Position numbers and translations under genes: made by a program. Shown piece by piece: positions 43,029 to 52,763 of a DNA stretch of 64,000 nucleotides. The notes under the pieces were generated by a model. That model made no database searches. It worked only from the letters and a program-made list of their open reading frames with translations, and was not told where the DNA came from. The stretch is from an uncultured Lachnospiraceae bacterium. Lineage in GTDB: Bacteria > Bacillota > Clostridia > Lachnospirales > Lachnospiraceae. Where the stretch lies: assembly GCA_910586125.1 (NCBI GenBank), contig CAJUHP010000009.1, positions 29,427-93,426 of the forward strand, given 5' to 3'. Each line of letters opens with the position of its first letter. Within the stretch, counting starts at the first letter, position 1.

Positions 43029-43057
43029 TTGTGGGAATCCCAACAATCTATTATAAT
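43029..43057 (+). promoter_or_regulatory. Promoter of the GH13-like gene
   Basis: TTGTGG (43029-43034) and TATAAT (43052-43057) are 17 bases apart. The -35 box overlaps an imperfect 18-bp dyad (TTGTGGGA / TCCCAACAA), which could be an operator. The start near 43064 excludes upstream in-frame start codons. Confidence 0.65.
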
Positions 43058-43109
43058 AGAAAGGAAAGAAAAAATACGGGCAAGAGAAGGAGCCAAAGAG
43101 GAGAAGGGT

Positions 43110-45131
43110 ATGGCAGAAAAAACGACAGCAGAGAAAATACGAGTGATCGCCGCAGGGGAGACGGCGTTGTTTCCCTGTTTTCCGGGAGCGGTAGCCAGAG
43201 GAGAGTACACGGATTTTTCCGTGGTGGCGGCAAAAGAAGATCAGGCGGCGCTTTTATTGTATAATCGTGGCGAAATGGAGCCGGTAGCGCGTTTTGCCTT
43301 TCCAAAAGAGGGGTTTGGCAATCTGCGTTGTTTGACTGTAGCCGGCATTGACCGCAGCCGGATGGAATACGTTCTGGAACTTGGCGGAGAGGAACAGCCA
43401 GATCCCTGCAGCCGTATTGTGTATGGACGGCCGGAGTTTGGGCGGGGGCGTCCCGGCCGGGAGCAGCAGATGTATCATGGACCGAAAGAGGCGCAGACCG
43501 GCCGGAGGCAGCGGTGGGCAGCGCCGGGAGAGGAAGCGGCTGCGACGCGGTCGGAGGAGGAGTCCGGCGGCGGATGGCAGGGGCTTCGCAGCGGCTTTTC
43601 TGCGCCGTTTTATGACTGGGAGAAAGACGAGCTTCCCGCGTATTCGTGGTCCGATTCGATTTTGTATCAGCTTCATGTCCGCGGTTTTACGATGGACGAT
43701 TCCTCCGGGGTGAAAGCGCCGGGGACATTTGCGGGGCTTGTGGAGAAGATTCCTTATCTGAAAGAACTGGGAATCACGGCGGTGGAGCTGCAGCCGGTTT
43801 ATGACTTTGACGAGAACGGCGTAGCCGGGCCGGTGAATTATTGGGGATATACCGGGGGATATTTTTTCGCGCCGAAGAGCGCTTACTGTGACGCCGGACT
43901 GGAAAAGTCCTGCGACGTGCAGATGAAAGATATGGTAAAAGCTTTGCATCAGGCGGGGATAGAAGTGATCCTGCAGTTTTTCTTTCCGGCGCAGACCGGA
44001 CCGGAGCTGGTCAGCCAGGTGCTGCGCTTCTGGGCGCTGGAATATCATGTGGACGGCTTTCGCGTGATGGGGACGTTTCCGTGGAAAGCGGTGCAGCAGG
44101 ACCCGGTGCTGGCGGGGAGAAAACTGATCAATCAAGGGTGGGACCCCGCGGGCTGCGCGTCCATGCCGGCGGTGCTGGACGGCGGCTTTACAGAGACGGT
44201 GCGCCGCCTGGTGCGGGGAGACGAAGATCAGCTTCCGGCGCTGGCTCATCACATCAAGAACAATCCGGCTAAGTGGCCTCCCATTCATCTGGCTGCCGAG
44301 TACGCCGGCTTTACATTAAAGGATCTGGTGTCCTATGAGACGAAGCACAATGAGCCGAACGGGGAAGGCAACCGGGACGGCTGCTGGTACAATTTCAGCG
44401 AAAACTGCGGGATAGAGGGGCCGGCAGCCGATCCGAAGATTCGCGTGCTGCGTTTAAAACAGCGGATGAATGCGCTGCTGCTGGTGTTTTTAAGCCAGGG
44501 CGTTCCTCTGATACAGGCCGGAGACGAGATGGGACACAGCAAGGGAGGAAATAATAATTCCTGGTGTCAGGACAACGGAGTAAACTGGCTGAATTGGAAC
44601 ATACTGGAGGAGGAAGATCAGAAACTACAGGAATTTGTCCGGGAACTGATTGCGTTTCGCAGAGAACACGATGTGTTTCACCGGGCGGAGGAAGTGCAGT
44701 GTTCGGACTACCGTTCCCTGGGAATGCCGGATTTTTCTCTGCACGGCGTTCACCCGTGGCTGCCCCAGTATGAGAATTTCCGACGCCAGCTCGGGGTTTT
44801 ATACAACGGATTTTACGGAACGGCGCCGGTGCCGGACAGCTTTTATGTGATGTTTAATTTTCATAACACGGCTCATTCCTTTGATCTGCCGAAAGCGCCG
44901 GGCGGCGGCCGGTGGCATGTCAAGCTGGATACCTCCGGGATTGCCGGGGCGGACAGCGAGACAGATTTTGAGGAACGGCCGGTTTGGGCGCGCAGCGGGG
45001 AGGAGCCGTCTGTGGAGGGGCGCACGATGGAGGTAAGCCCCCGCACGGTGGTGATTTTGATTGGAAAGAGAGTGCCGGACGAGCGAGGTACAAAAAGACG
45101 CCAGAGAGGCCGTGGCAGAGAGGGAAAATAG
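43110..45131 (+). CDS. Glycogen-debranching (GlgX/isoamylase) homologue without catalytic residues
   Basis: The 673-aa protein has the architecture of a GH13 isoamylase: an N-terminal beta-sandwich, a barrel with SILYQLHVRGFT, ELGITAVELQPVYDFDE and LVSYETKHNEPNGEGNRDG, and a C-terminal domain. The catalytic positions are all changed. The nucleophile Asp of GFRFD is Met320 (GFRVM), the acid/base Glu of LIAEPWD is Gln342 (LINQGWD), and the His-Asp before GFTL are Tyr398-Ala399. Region I is also altered (LQFFFPAQ instead of DVVYNH). A Gly/Arg/Glu-rich loop of about 70 residues interrupts the N-terminal part. It may bind glycogen without cutting it. The ATG at 43110 follows GAGGAG and lies after the promoter. 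Confidence 0.85.
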   Translation: MAEKTTAEKIRVIAAGETALFPCFPGAVARGEYTDFSVVAAKEDQAALLLYNRGEMEPVARFAFPKEGFGNLRCLTVAGIDRSRMEYVLELGGEEQPDPCSRIVYGRPEFGRGRPGREQQMYHGPKEAQTGRRQRWAAPGEEAAATRSEEESGGGWQGLRSGFSAPFYDWEKDELPAYSWSDSILYQLHVRGFTMDDSSGVKAPGTFAGLVEKIPYLKELGITAVELQPVYDFDENGVAGPVNYWGYTGGYFFAPKSAYCDAGLEKSCDVQMKDMVKALHQAGIEVILQFFFPAQTGPELVSQVLRFWALEYHVDGFRVMGTFPWKAVQQDPVLAGRKLINQGWDPAGCASMPAVLDGGFTETVRRLVRGDEDQLPALAHHIKNNPAKWPPIHLAAEYAGFTLKDLVSYETKHNEPNGEGNRDGCWYNFSENCGIEGPAADPKIRVLRLKQRMNALLLVFLSQGVPLIQAGDEMGHSKGGNNNSWCQDNGVNWLNWNILEEEDQKLQEFVRELIAFRREHDVFHRAEEVQCSDYRSLGMPDFSLHGVHPWLPQYENFRRQLGVLYNGFYGTAPVPDSFYVMFNFHNTAHSFDLPKAPGGGRWHVKLDTSGIAGADSETDFEERPVWARSGEEPSVEGRTMEVSPRTVVILIGKRVPDERGTKRRQRGRGREGK

Positions 45132-45153
45132 AGAAAAACAGGTGACAGAAACA

Positions 45154-45861
45154 ATGGGACAGAGAGGGGAACGATGCGGCCTGCTTGGCGCAGGCGGTCT
45201 AAATGGTGTGCAGTTAAAGTGGATCGCGCTGATCACGATGCTGATCGACCATACGGCCCATGTGCTGGTGGAGCCGTGGTCCCCTCTTTACCTGGGGATG
45301 CGCCTGGCGGGGCGTCTGGCTTTCCCGCTGTACAGTTTTTTGCTGGTGGAGGGGTTTGTCCACACGCGGGATGTGAACCGGTATCTGGGGCGTCTGGGAC
45401 TCTTTGCTCTGCTGTCGGAACTGCCTTTTGACTGGATGAACGGCGGGCTTTCCTTTGCGAGTCAGAACGTGTTTTTTACGCTGTTTTTAGGTCTGCTGGC
45501 GCTGAGAGGCTATGTGGTTCTGCAGAATCGGAATCTGCCGTCCGCGGCTTATCTGTGGTGTGCCGGTATGTGCGCTTTGGCTTGGGGGATGCGGACCGAC
45601 TATGGTTGGGCCGGCGTGGCGCTGATCTGTTTTTTGTATCGTTTTCGGGAAAATATTCTGTGGAAAACCGTTTCCGGCTACGCAACGCTGATGTTTGGTG
45701 TCAATGAGATGGAAGTGACAGCCCTGGCGAGCTTTCTTCTCATGAAATGGTATAATGGCCAAAAAGGCCGAAGCAGGCTGAAATGGGGTTTCTATCTGTT
45801 CTATCCTCTGCATCTCTTCATTTTGGCCGCATTGCGGTATATCATAAAGAATGTTCTGTAA
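45154..45861 (+). CDS. TraX family membrane protein
   Basis: The 235-aa protein has about six to seven membrane helices and the TraX signature: LKWIALITMLIDH near the start, RLAGRLAFPLYSFLLVEGF, and FYLFYPLHLFIL at the end. TraX of the F plasmid N-acetylates pilin; chromosomal relatives in Firmicutes are of unknown substrate. The longest frame begins at 45061 within the previous gene, but AGGTGA eight bases ahead of the ATG at 45154 fits better. It is cotranscribed with the GH13-like gene, 22 bases after it. Confidence 0.88.
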   Translation: MGQRGERCGLLGAGGLNGVQLKWIALITMLIDHTAHVLVEPWSPLYLGMRLAGRLAFPLYSFLLVEGFVHTRDVNRYLGRLGLFALLSELPFDWMNGGLSFASQNVFFTLFLGLLALRGYVVLQNRNLPSAAYLWCAGMCALAWGMRTDYGWAGVALICFLYRFRENILWKTVSGYATLMFGVNEMEVTALASFLLMKWYNGQKGRSRLKWGFYLFYPLHLFILAALRYIIKNVL

Positions 45862-46171
45862 CCCAGGCCGTTTGCTTTTGCGCTGACAGAGCGAATGGCC
45901 TGAGGCTGTCCCCCTGATGAGACGCCCTTGTTACAATTTTATTACAGCACTTGACGATCCCCTTTTTAGGCATTATAATAAAATCGGTACAAGGTGTTTA
46001 AAGCAGCTTTTGCAAATATCCTGGTCTATTATCTAGATCGCACCGATCAAAATACCCATCTCAGCCTACCACTTTTCATTTTTTTGATCTGCTCTCTCGA
46101 AAAAATATCCCAGAAAATTTACATGAGAATTTCAAATGCAAAGTGCCAAAACAAGAGAGGAGCATTTAAAA
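45862..46171. other. Gap before the chemoreceptor gene
   Basis: The gap holds an imperfect hairpin at 45864-45902 (CAGGCC with GGCCTG, extended by TTTGC/GCGAA) without a T-run, the chemoreceptor promoter at 45951-45979 and a leader of about 185 bases with no ORF that I would defend. The left hairpin shares GGCCGTTTGCTTTT with the terminator after the chemoreceptor gene. Confidence 0.5.
45951..45979 (+). promoter_or_regulatory. Promoter of the chemoreceptor gene
   Basis: TTGACG (45951-45956) and TATAAT (45974-45979) are separated by 17 bases, a strong vegetative-type promoter rather than the sigma-D type typical of motility genes. Confidence 0.8.
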
Positions 46172-47920
46172 ATGAAACTGAAACTGCGTGGAAAATTGAT
46201 TTTAAGCATTGGCATTCTTACCTTTTTAGCGGTATTTCTGCTTTCTCTGCTGTCCTATGTATCTCTGCAGATCGCTTATAGTAAAGTGATTACAGCCGAG
46301 AAGGAAAAACTGGATCAGATGATTCAGAGCGAGGTGGAGTGCATGATTGGCGTGCTGCAGGCGGAGTACGACAAGGGGCAGGCCGGTCTGATCTCCGAGG
46401 AGGAGGCGATGGAAAATGCCAAATATATCGTCCGCTCCGCCAGATACAATGACGGGTCTGGCTACTTCTGGGCCGATATGGCGGATGGAACCAGCGCAGT
46501 CCATATCAAACCTGAGGTAGAAGGCACCAACCGCTATCGTTCCACGGATGAAAAAGGGAATTATTTTGTGCAGGACACCATTGCTGCCGGTGATAAGCCG
46601 GGAGGCGGATTTATTGACTTTTATTTTGCGAAACCGGGCGAATCCGAAGCCAAGGCAAAACGAGCGTTTATCCAGAAATTTGAGCCTTATGGCTGGTATA
46701 TTGGGACAGGGAACTATGAGGAGGACATGCTGCCCATTATCCAGGATGAGCTGAACGCATGCCGCCGCTCGAGCAGCTTGTCTCTGCTGATCATATGTTC
46801 CGCTGGTCTGGCCATTTTTGCGGTGGGCATCGCGGTGATCTCCATGATCGCCAAACAGATGTCCGATCCCATCAAGGAGGCGTCAAAGCGCCTGAAGGAG
46901 CTGAGCCAGGGAAATCTTAAAGATGAAGTTCAAATTTTTAAAGCGGAAGATGAGATCGGAGATCTGACCAAAGCGCTGTCAAAGACCGTGCAGACTTGGC
47001 GGGATTATATCGTCGATATCTCGACTTCTTTGGCTGAACTGGACAGAGGGAATCTCAAATTGGAGATGAACATGGACTATATGGGAGACTTTGCCCCCAT
47101 CAAGGCTTCTTTCCAGAATACCATCTGCACGCTGAATGATACATTTAAGAAATTAGACACCAGCGCCATACAGGTGGCCAGCGGTTCAGAGCAGGTAGCC
47201 AGCAGCGCGCAGTCACTGGCCCAGGGAGCTACGCAGCAGGCCTCCGCTGTGGAAGAACTGGCAGCTACCGTGAATGAAATACATGGCCATGTGGCAAGCA
47301 ATGCGGAGAACGCAAAGATAGCCAGCGAACAGGCTATGGCTACGGCTACTGAGCTGGACAAAGGGAAGAAGCAGATGGAACAGATGACGGCGGCAATGAA
47401 TCAGATCAATGATTCTGCCTCCAAGATCAGCAAGATCATCAAGGCCATAGAAGATATCGCTTTTCAGACAAATATTCTTGCCCTGAATGCGGCTGTTGAG
47501 GCCGCCAGAGCGGGTTCGGCGGGAAAGGGCTTTGCCGTGGTTGCTGATGAAGTCCGCAATCTGGCAAGCAAATCCGCAGAGGCATCCAAGAATACAGCAT
47601 CTCTGATTGATGCCGCGGTTCAGGCCGTGCGGGAGGGAACCGACATTGCAGATGAGACCGCCTTGTCGATAGGACGGATTGTCGTCGCTTCCGAGGAATC
47701 GGCAAAATTGGTGCATGAAATTTCTATGGCTTCTCAGGAGCAGGCAGCCTCCATTGCCCAGGTGACTCTGGGAATCGACCAGATTTCAAGCGTAGTGCAG
47801 ACCAACTCAGCCACTTCCGAGGAGAGCGCAGCGGCCAGCGAAGAGCTGTCGAGCCAGGCCAAAATCTTAAAGGGGCTGGTGAGCCGGTTTGAAATCCGAC
47901 AAGAGGCGGTTCAGGTCTGA
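46172..47920 (+). CDS. Methyl-accepting chemotaxis protein with sCache sensor
   Basis: The 582-aa receptor has a membrane helix (residues 8-35), an extracellular single-Cache domain (ARYNDGSGYFWADM, GGGFIDFYFAKPG, PYGWYIGTGNY), a second helix (LLIICSAGLAIFAVGI), a HAMP region and a cytoplasmic signalling domain with the conserved tip AIEDIAFQTNILALNAAVEAARAG in abbreviated form (tip residues around IAFQTNILALNA). sCache sensors often bind small organic acids. The ATG at 46172 follows GAGGAG and gives a normal N-terminus; the longer frame starts 12 codons earlier. No flagellar or other chemotaxis genes are in the window. Confidence 0.93.
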   Translation: MKLKLRGKLILSIGILTFLAVFLLSLLSYVSLQIAYSKVITAEKEKLDQMIQSEVECMIGVLQAEYDKGQAGLISEEEAMENAKYIVRSARYNDGSGYFWADMADGTSAVHIKPEVEGTNRYRSTDEKGNYFVQDTIAAGDKPGGGFIDFYFAKPGESEAKAKRAFIQKFEPYGWYIGTGNYEEDMLPIIQDELNACRRSSSLSLLIICSAGLAIFAVGIAVISMIAKQMSDPIKEASKRLKELSQGNLKDEVQIFKAEDEIGDLTKALSKTVQTWRDYIVDISTSLAELDRGNLKLEMNMDYMGDFAPIKASFQNTICTLNDTFKKLDTSAIQVASGSEQVASSAQSLAQGATQQASAVEELAATVNEIHGHVASNAENAKIASEQAMATATELDKGKKQMEQMTAAMNQINDSASKISKIIKAIEDIAFQTNILALNAAVEAARAGSAGKGFAVVADEVRNLASKSAEASKNTASLIDAAVQAVREGTDIADETALSIGRIVVASEESAKLVHEISMASQEQAASIAQVTLGIDQISSVVQTNSATSEESAAASEELSSQAKILKGLVSRFEIRQEAVQV

Positions 47921-47961
47921 GATATCTTTATCCGCAGGGAGAGCGGTTTTTTAATCGGTAT

Positions 47962-48012
47962 CCGGGCCGTTTGCTTTTTTTCGCGAAAGCAAACGGCCCG
48001 GAAGTGTTTTTT
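47962..48012 (+). terminator. Strong terminator after the chemoreceptor gene
   Basis: A perfect 16-bp stem (47962-47977 with 47986-48001) starts CCGGGCCGTTTG and has an 8-base loop. A T-run follows at 48007-48012. Confidence 0.85.
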
Positions 48013-48089
48013 GCAGCGCAGATTGGATACAGGCGGCAAAAGGTCGACCTGAAAAATGCGGAAATACAAGAGGAAAGGAATCTTGTTTT

Positions 48090-51000
48090 ATGAAACCGGA
48101 CAAGCTGTCCTATTTTATACCGGCTGTTAGAAATTGGTTTCTGGAGACATTTGAGAAACCCACGAAAGTGCAGGAGGAAGCGTGGCCTGCCATACGCAGG
48201 GGAGAGCATGTGCTGGTCAGCGCGCCCACCGGAACCGGGAAAACGCTGACGGCTTTTCTGGTTTTTCTGAACCGTCTGATGGAGGAGAAGGAGGCGGGGC
48301 GGCTGGAGGAGAAGCTCTATGTCGTCTATATCTCGCCGCTTAAGTCTCTGGCCGGAGATATCCGGGAAAATCTGAAGCGTCCTCTGGAGGGAATCGGTAT
48401 TTCCTGTGCGGTGCGGGTGGCGGTCCGCACCGGCGATACGCCGCAGGCCGAGAGGCAGAGGATGGGGAAGCATCCGCCCCACATCCTGATTACCACGCCG
48501 GAATCGCTCTATTTGATGTTGACCGGCCGTCTGGGTCAGACGGTATTAAAGACGGCGGAGGCGGTGATTGTGGATGAACTTCACGCTCTGATTGACACCA
48601 AACGAGGCGCGCACCTGATGCTTTCTCTGGCTCGGCTGGACAGCCTGTGCGGCAGTCCGCTGCAGAGAATCGGGTTGTCGGCTACGATTGAGCCGCTGTC
48701 CTTGGCCGCAGAATATCTGGCCCCGGAAAAAGCGGTTGTGATTGCACCGGCGATGGAAAAACCGATGCGCATCACGGTTGTGAGTACCATACCTCCCGCA
48801 GGGGTGCGCCGAGACCCGGTATGGGAGGATCTGTCCAGGGAAGTCTATGCGCGCTGTCTTTCCTGCCAAAGCGTGATTGCGTTCTGCGAGGGAAGAAGAT
48901 ATGCGGAGAAGCTGTCATACTATGTAAATTTGCTGGGCGGGGAAGATTTTGCGCGGGTGCATCACGGCAGTTTGTCAAAGGAGCAGAGGCAGGAAGCAGA
49001 GCAGGCGCTGCGGGAGGGCAGCCTGCGGCTTTTGTGCGCGACCTCTTCCATGGAGCTGGGAATTGATGTGGGAGAGATTGATCAGGTGCTGCAGGTGGGC
49101 TGTCCCCGCACCATCTCCAGCACGATGCAGCGGCTGGGGCGGGCCGGTCACGGGCCGGGACGGATCAGCGTTATGTATATGTATCCCCGGACGGCTGCGG
49201 AAAGCGTGCAGTGCGCCATGACGGCGAAGATGGCCGGACAGGGCGGTGTGGAGCAGGCCAAGCCGCCCCGCCTGTGTCTGGATGTGCTGGCACAGCATCT
49301 GGTATCTATGGCGGCGTCCGGCAGTTATCATGTGGATCAGGTGCTGCCGATTTTATCCAGAGCCTATCCGTTTACTGAGGTAAGCCGGGAGGATGTCAAA
49401 GGCGTTCTGGCTATGCTGGCCGGAGACTATGAGCATGACAGAGAGCTTCCGGTCCGTCCGCGGGTGCTCTATGACCGTATTCATGAGACGGTGGCGGGGG
49501 ATGTATACAGCCGGATGCTGGCGGTGGCAGCAGGCGGGACGATCCCCGACAAAGGGCTGTATCAGGCAAAAACAGAGGATGGCGTGGTGCTGGGAGAGCT
49601 GGACGAAGAGTTTGTCTATGAGACGCGGATCGGGGACAAGATTCTGCTCGGCTCCTTTGGCTGGCGCGTGGTCAGGCAGGACAGGGATACCGTGATCCTG
49701 GCGCCTTGCGAGACGGAAGGGGGACGTCTGCCCTTTTGGAAGGGGGAAATCAAAGGCCGTTCCTTTCAGACCAGCCAGGCGTTTGGCCGGATTCTGCGCA
49801 GTCTGGAGGAGGCCGGCGAAGCGGGAAATCTGACCGCTGCCCTGACGGCGCTGGGGATGGAGGACGGCGCGGCCGAGACGGGAGCGGGATTTCTGGAGCG
49901 GCAGATGGCGGCGACTGGATGTCTGCCGACAGATAAAACGATACTGATAGAACATTTTACGGACCATACGGGGTGCAGTCAGCTCATGGTACATTCGCTG
50001 TTCGGCAAACGGGTCAACGGCCCTCTGGCGCTGCTTTTGCAGGAGACAGTGAGGCAGCAGATGGGGATTCCTACGGGCTGCGTGGAGGAGGATGATGGAT
50101 TTTTGCTCTATCCCTACGGAAAAGAAAAACTTCCGGAGGGACTGCTGTACCGTCTGGTTCCGGAGCGGGCGAGAGGAATTCTGGAGGCGCTTCTGCCGGC
50201 GACGCCTTTGTTTTCTCTGTCATTCCGCTACAATGCGGGCCGGGCGCTGATGATGGGAATGAGAAGAAACGGGCGGACGCCCCTCTGGCTGCAGCGCCTG
50301 CGCAGTACGCAGATGATGGACAGCCTGATTGACAAAAAAGAGCATCCCCTGATCCGGGAAACGGTTCGGGAATGTCTGGAAGACTATTGGGATCTGCGGG
50401 GGGTCGAAGAAGTTCTGGAGCAGATCCGCTCCCGGCGGATTGCGGTTCGGGAAATACACACGGAGGTTCCCTCTCCGATGTCCCTGCCCTTTCAGTGGCG
50501 GATCGAGGCGGAGGAGATGTATGCCTACACGCCTTCTACGACAAACCTGCAGCATACCGTATATGAAAATCTGCGTCAGGAAGAAATGCTTCGCCCTTCT
50601 GCAGCGGCGATTTCACAGGCGCAGAAGACCGTGCGCAGAAGACTGCCGGAGGATGAAAACGGGCTTCACGCTCTGCTTCTGATGGAGGGCGATCTGACGG
50701 CGGAAGAATTGCGGGAATTGGACGAACCGGGCAGCAGAACCAAAGATGTGGGAGAGGCGGCAGACGGCAAAAGGCCCGGCAGGATCTTGGAATGGCTGGA
50801 GAGCCTGGCCGGGCAGAAGCGAATCCGGTATCTGGATTTGGGTCTGTGGATTGCCGGGGAGCAGCAGGAAGAATACGAGAAGGCTTTTGCGTGTGAGAAC
50901 GAGAGCGGCACAAAAGATTCGGAGGCCGTCTGTCATATTTTGCGCCGTCAGCTTTATTATGGAGGCGGCCAGACAAGGGAACAGTTGGCTTTTCGATATG

Positions 51001-52313
51001 GCCTGCCGGGGCAGGAAGCCGGACGATTGCTGGAGAGTCTCTGCGAGCGCGGCGAGGCTGTAGAGGAGAACGGGATCTTCTACCATGCCAGACTCTACGA
51101 AAAAGCAAGGAAAGCGGAGATCCGGGAGCGCCGTCAGAGCGTTGACACCTTGCCGTCTTTCTGTTATGCGGCGATTCTGGCGGACAAAGCCTGCCGGGGC
51201 GGTTCGGGAGAAGATCAGCTTTTGGAGACGCTGCGGGAACTCTGTGATTGTGCGTTTCCGGCCGCCTGGTGGGAAAATATGATTTTGGCCAGAAGGGTAA
51301 AAAATTATCGGGAGAGTATGCTGGACCAGGTGCTGGCTCAGGGAGAGTTTTTCTGGCAGATACTGCCGGGCCGGGAACTGTGTTTTCACCGGTATGAAGC
51401 GATTGACTGGGATGCGCCGCTGCCGCCCGCAGAGCAGATCGAGCAGGGGGAAGAGATATACCGAGAGCTGCAGCGGCGGGGAGCCAGCTTTGCCGCCTCT
51501 CTGCCGCGTCCGTCAGGCGAATTGCCGGCGGCGGATGTCTTGCTGTGTCTGGCAGAGCAGGGGCGAGTCTGCGCGGACAGCTTTCTCCCGGTCAGGCAAT
51601 GGCTTAAAAAGGATCGCCTGGCCAAAGCCCCTGTCAAACAGCGGGTGGGGGCGCGGGTTAAAACCATGTCAGCCGGGAGATGGGACGTGGTGCGCCCCGT
51701 CCAGGCTGTGGAGGCAGAAGCATGGCTGGAGCAGCAGTTTGATAAAAAGATTATTCTCTGCCGGGAAACCTTTGAAAAACCAGCTGGTATTCTCCCGGAA
51801 AACGGGCTGGACTTTAGCGCCGCACTTGAGAAACTGCGCATCTGGGAGTATACGGGGCGGGTTCGCCGGGGATATTTTGTCCGCGGAATGAGCGGCGTGC
51901 AGTATATCAGAAGCACCGATTTCGAGGGAGTGATGCAGGCGATGCGAATGGTGGATAAAAAGGAGATTGTCTGGTTACATGCCGCCGACCCGGCCATGGC
52001 CTGGGGCCGGGAACTGCCTCATGAGGAGAAGCGGGAATTTGTGAGAATGCCGGGGACAGCGGTTGCTCTGTGCGGCGGTCTGCCGGTTCTGGCATGGGAA
52101 CGACAAGGACGTGTGCTGCGCATTCTGGGAGACGATAATCCGGATTTCCCGGCGCAGCAGGCCCTGGAGAACTTTGTGCATCTTTTTCAATGCCGTCGTC
52201 TGTTTGCGGAGCTTAAGCGGCTGACGGTAAAGGAATATCCGCCGGCGTATGGTGAGAAGCTGAAAGCAGCCGGGTTCCGGCATGAAATGCAGGATTATGT
52301 GCTGTACCGGTGA
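48090..52313 (+). CDS. lhr: Lhr-family large ATP-dependent helicase
   Basis: The 1407-aa protein is a superfamily 2 helicase of the Lhr (large helicase-related) type. It has a Q-like KVQEEAWPAI, Walker A APTGTGKT (about residues 49-56), YISPLKSLAGD, the DEAH variant VDELHAL, LSATI, HHGSLSKEQR, and motif VI MQRLGRAGHGPGR. The Lhr winged-helix and beta-sheet region follow, then a long C-terminal part of about 550 residues with the second associated domain. Lhr proteins unwind DNA and RNA-DNA hybrids and are linked to DNA repair. It has an AGGAAAGGA ribosome binding site and lies alone after a terminator. Confidence 0.9.
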   Translation: MKPDKLSYFIPAVRNWFLETFEKPTKVQEEAWPAIRRGEHVLVSAPTGTGKTLTAFLVFLNRLMEEKEAGRLEEKLYVVYISPLKSLAGDIRENLKRPLEGIGISCAVRVAVRTGDTPQAERQRMGKHPPHILITTPESLYLMLTGRLGQTVLKTAEAVIVDELHALIDTKRGAHLMLSLARLDSLCGSPLQRIGLSATIEPLSLAAEYLAPEKAVVIAPAMEKPMRITVVSTIPPAGVRRDPVWEDLSREVYARCLSCQSVIAFCEGRRYAEKLSYYVNLLGGEDFARVHHGSLSKEQRQEAEQALREGSLRLLCATSSMELGIDVGEIDQVLQVGCPRTISSTMQRLGRAGHGPGRISVMYMYPRTAAESVQCAMTAKMAGQGGVEQAKPPRLCLDVLAQHLVSMAASGSYHVDQVLPILSRAYPFTEVSREDVKGVLAMLAGDYEHDRELPVRPRVLYDRIHETVAGDVYSRMLAVAAGGTIPDKGLYQAKTEDGVVLGELDEEFVYETRIGDKILLGSFGWRVVRQDRDTVILAPCETEGGRLPFWKGEIKGRSFQTSQAFGRILRSLEEAGEAGNLTAALTALGMEDGAAETGAGFLERQMAATGCLPTDKTILIEHFTDHTGCSQLMVHSLFGKRVNGPLALLLQETVRQQMGIPTGCVEEDDGFLLYPYGKEKLPEGLLYRLVPERARGILEALLPATPLFSLSFRYNAGRALMMGMRRNGRTPLWLQRLRSTQMMDSLIDKKEHPLIRETVRECLEDYWDLRGVEEVLEQIRSRRIAVREIHTEVPSPMSLPFQWRIEAEEMYAYTPSTTNLQHTVYENLRQEEMLRPSAAAISQAQKTVRRRLPEDENGLHALLLMEGDLTAEELRELDEPGSRTKDVGEAADGKRPGRILEWLESLAGQKRIRYLDLGLWIAGEQQEEYEKAFACENESGTKDSEAVCHILRRQLYYGGGQTREQLAFRYGLPGQEAGRLLESLCERGEAVEENGIFYHARLYEKARKAEIRERRQSVDTLPSFCYAAILADKACRGGSGEDQLLETLRELCDCAFPAAWWENMILARRVKNYRESMLDQVLAQGEFFWQILPGRELCFHRYEAIDWDAPLPPAEQIEQGEEIYRELQRRGASFAASLPRPSGELPAADVLLCLAEQGRVCADSFLPVRQWLKKDRLAKAPVKQRVGARVKTMSAGRWDVVRPVQAVEAEAWLEQQFDKKIILCRETFEKPAGILPENGLDFSAALEKLRIWEYTGRVRRGYFVRGMSGVQYIRSTDFEGVMQAMRMVDKKEIVWLHAADPAMAWGRELPHEEKREFVRMPGTAVALCGGLPVLAWERQGRVLRILGDDNPDFPAQQALENFVHLFQCRRLFAELKRLTVKEYPPAYGEKLKAAGFRHEMQDYVLYR

Positions 52314-52349
52314 GGAATCAAAGAATAGGATGAGAGGAAGGAGAAAGAA

Positions 52350-52763
52350 ATGTGGGCTTTATTTGCCGTTTTGTCTGCGGTTTTTGCCGCGCTGACATCC
52401 ATTCTGGCAAAAATGGGGATTGAAAATGTAAATTCCAATCTAGCGACCGCTATCCGCACGGTGGTGGTGGTCTTGATGGCGTGGGGCATGGTTTTTTTGA
52501 CCAACACACAGGGAGGCGTGACGGAGATCAGCAAAAAGAGCTGGTTGTTTCTGATTCTGTCGGGCCTGGCAACCGGCGCATCCTGGCTCTGCTATTACCG
52601 GGCGCTGCAGTTGGGCGATGTCTCAAAGGTGGTTCCGATTGATAAGCTGAGCGTGGTCATTACGGTTGTGCTGGCTGTCCTTTTTCTGCATGAGGAGTTC
52701 CACGCGAAATCTCTGCTGGGAATGGTTTTGATTACGGCGGGAACGCTGCTGATGGTGCTTTGA
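52350..52763 (+). CDS. EamA-domain small membrane transporter
   Basis: The 137-aa protein has five hydrophobic helices and one EamA domain, half the size of normal ten-helix drug/metabolite transporters. The motif ASWLCYYRALQLGDVSKVVPIDKLSVV and the final GMVLITAGTLLM, cited here as landmarks, are typical of the single-domain YdcZ/EamA proteins of Firmicutes, which probably act as dimers. The substrate is unknown. GGAAGGAG precedes the ATG; it begins 37 bases after the helicase gene and may be cotranscribed. Confidence 0.85.
   Translation: MWALFAVLSAVFAALTSILAKMGIENVNSNLATAIRTVVVVLMAWGMVFLTNTQGGVTEISKKSWLFLILSGLATGASWLCYYRALQLGDVSKVVPIDKLSVVITVVLAVLFLHEEFHAKSLLGMVLITAGTLLMVL

Noticed and set aside
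45864..45902. Hairpin after the TraX gene as a terminator
   Set aside because: The stem is interrupted and no T-run follows on either side, so it was not called a terminator.
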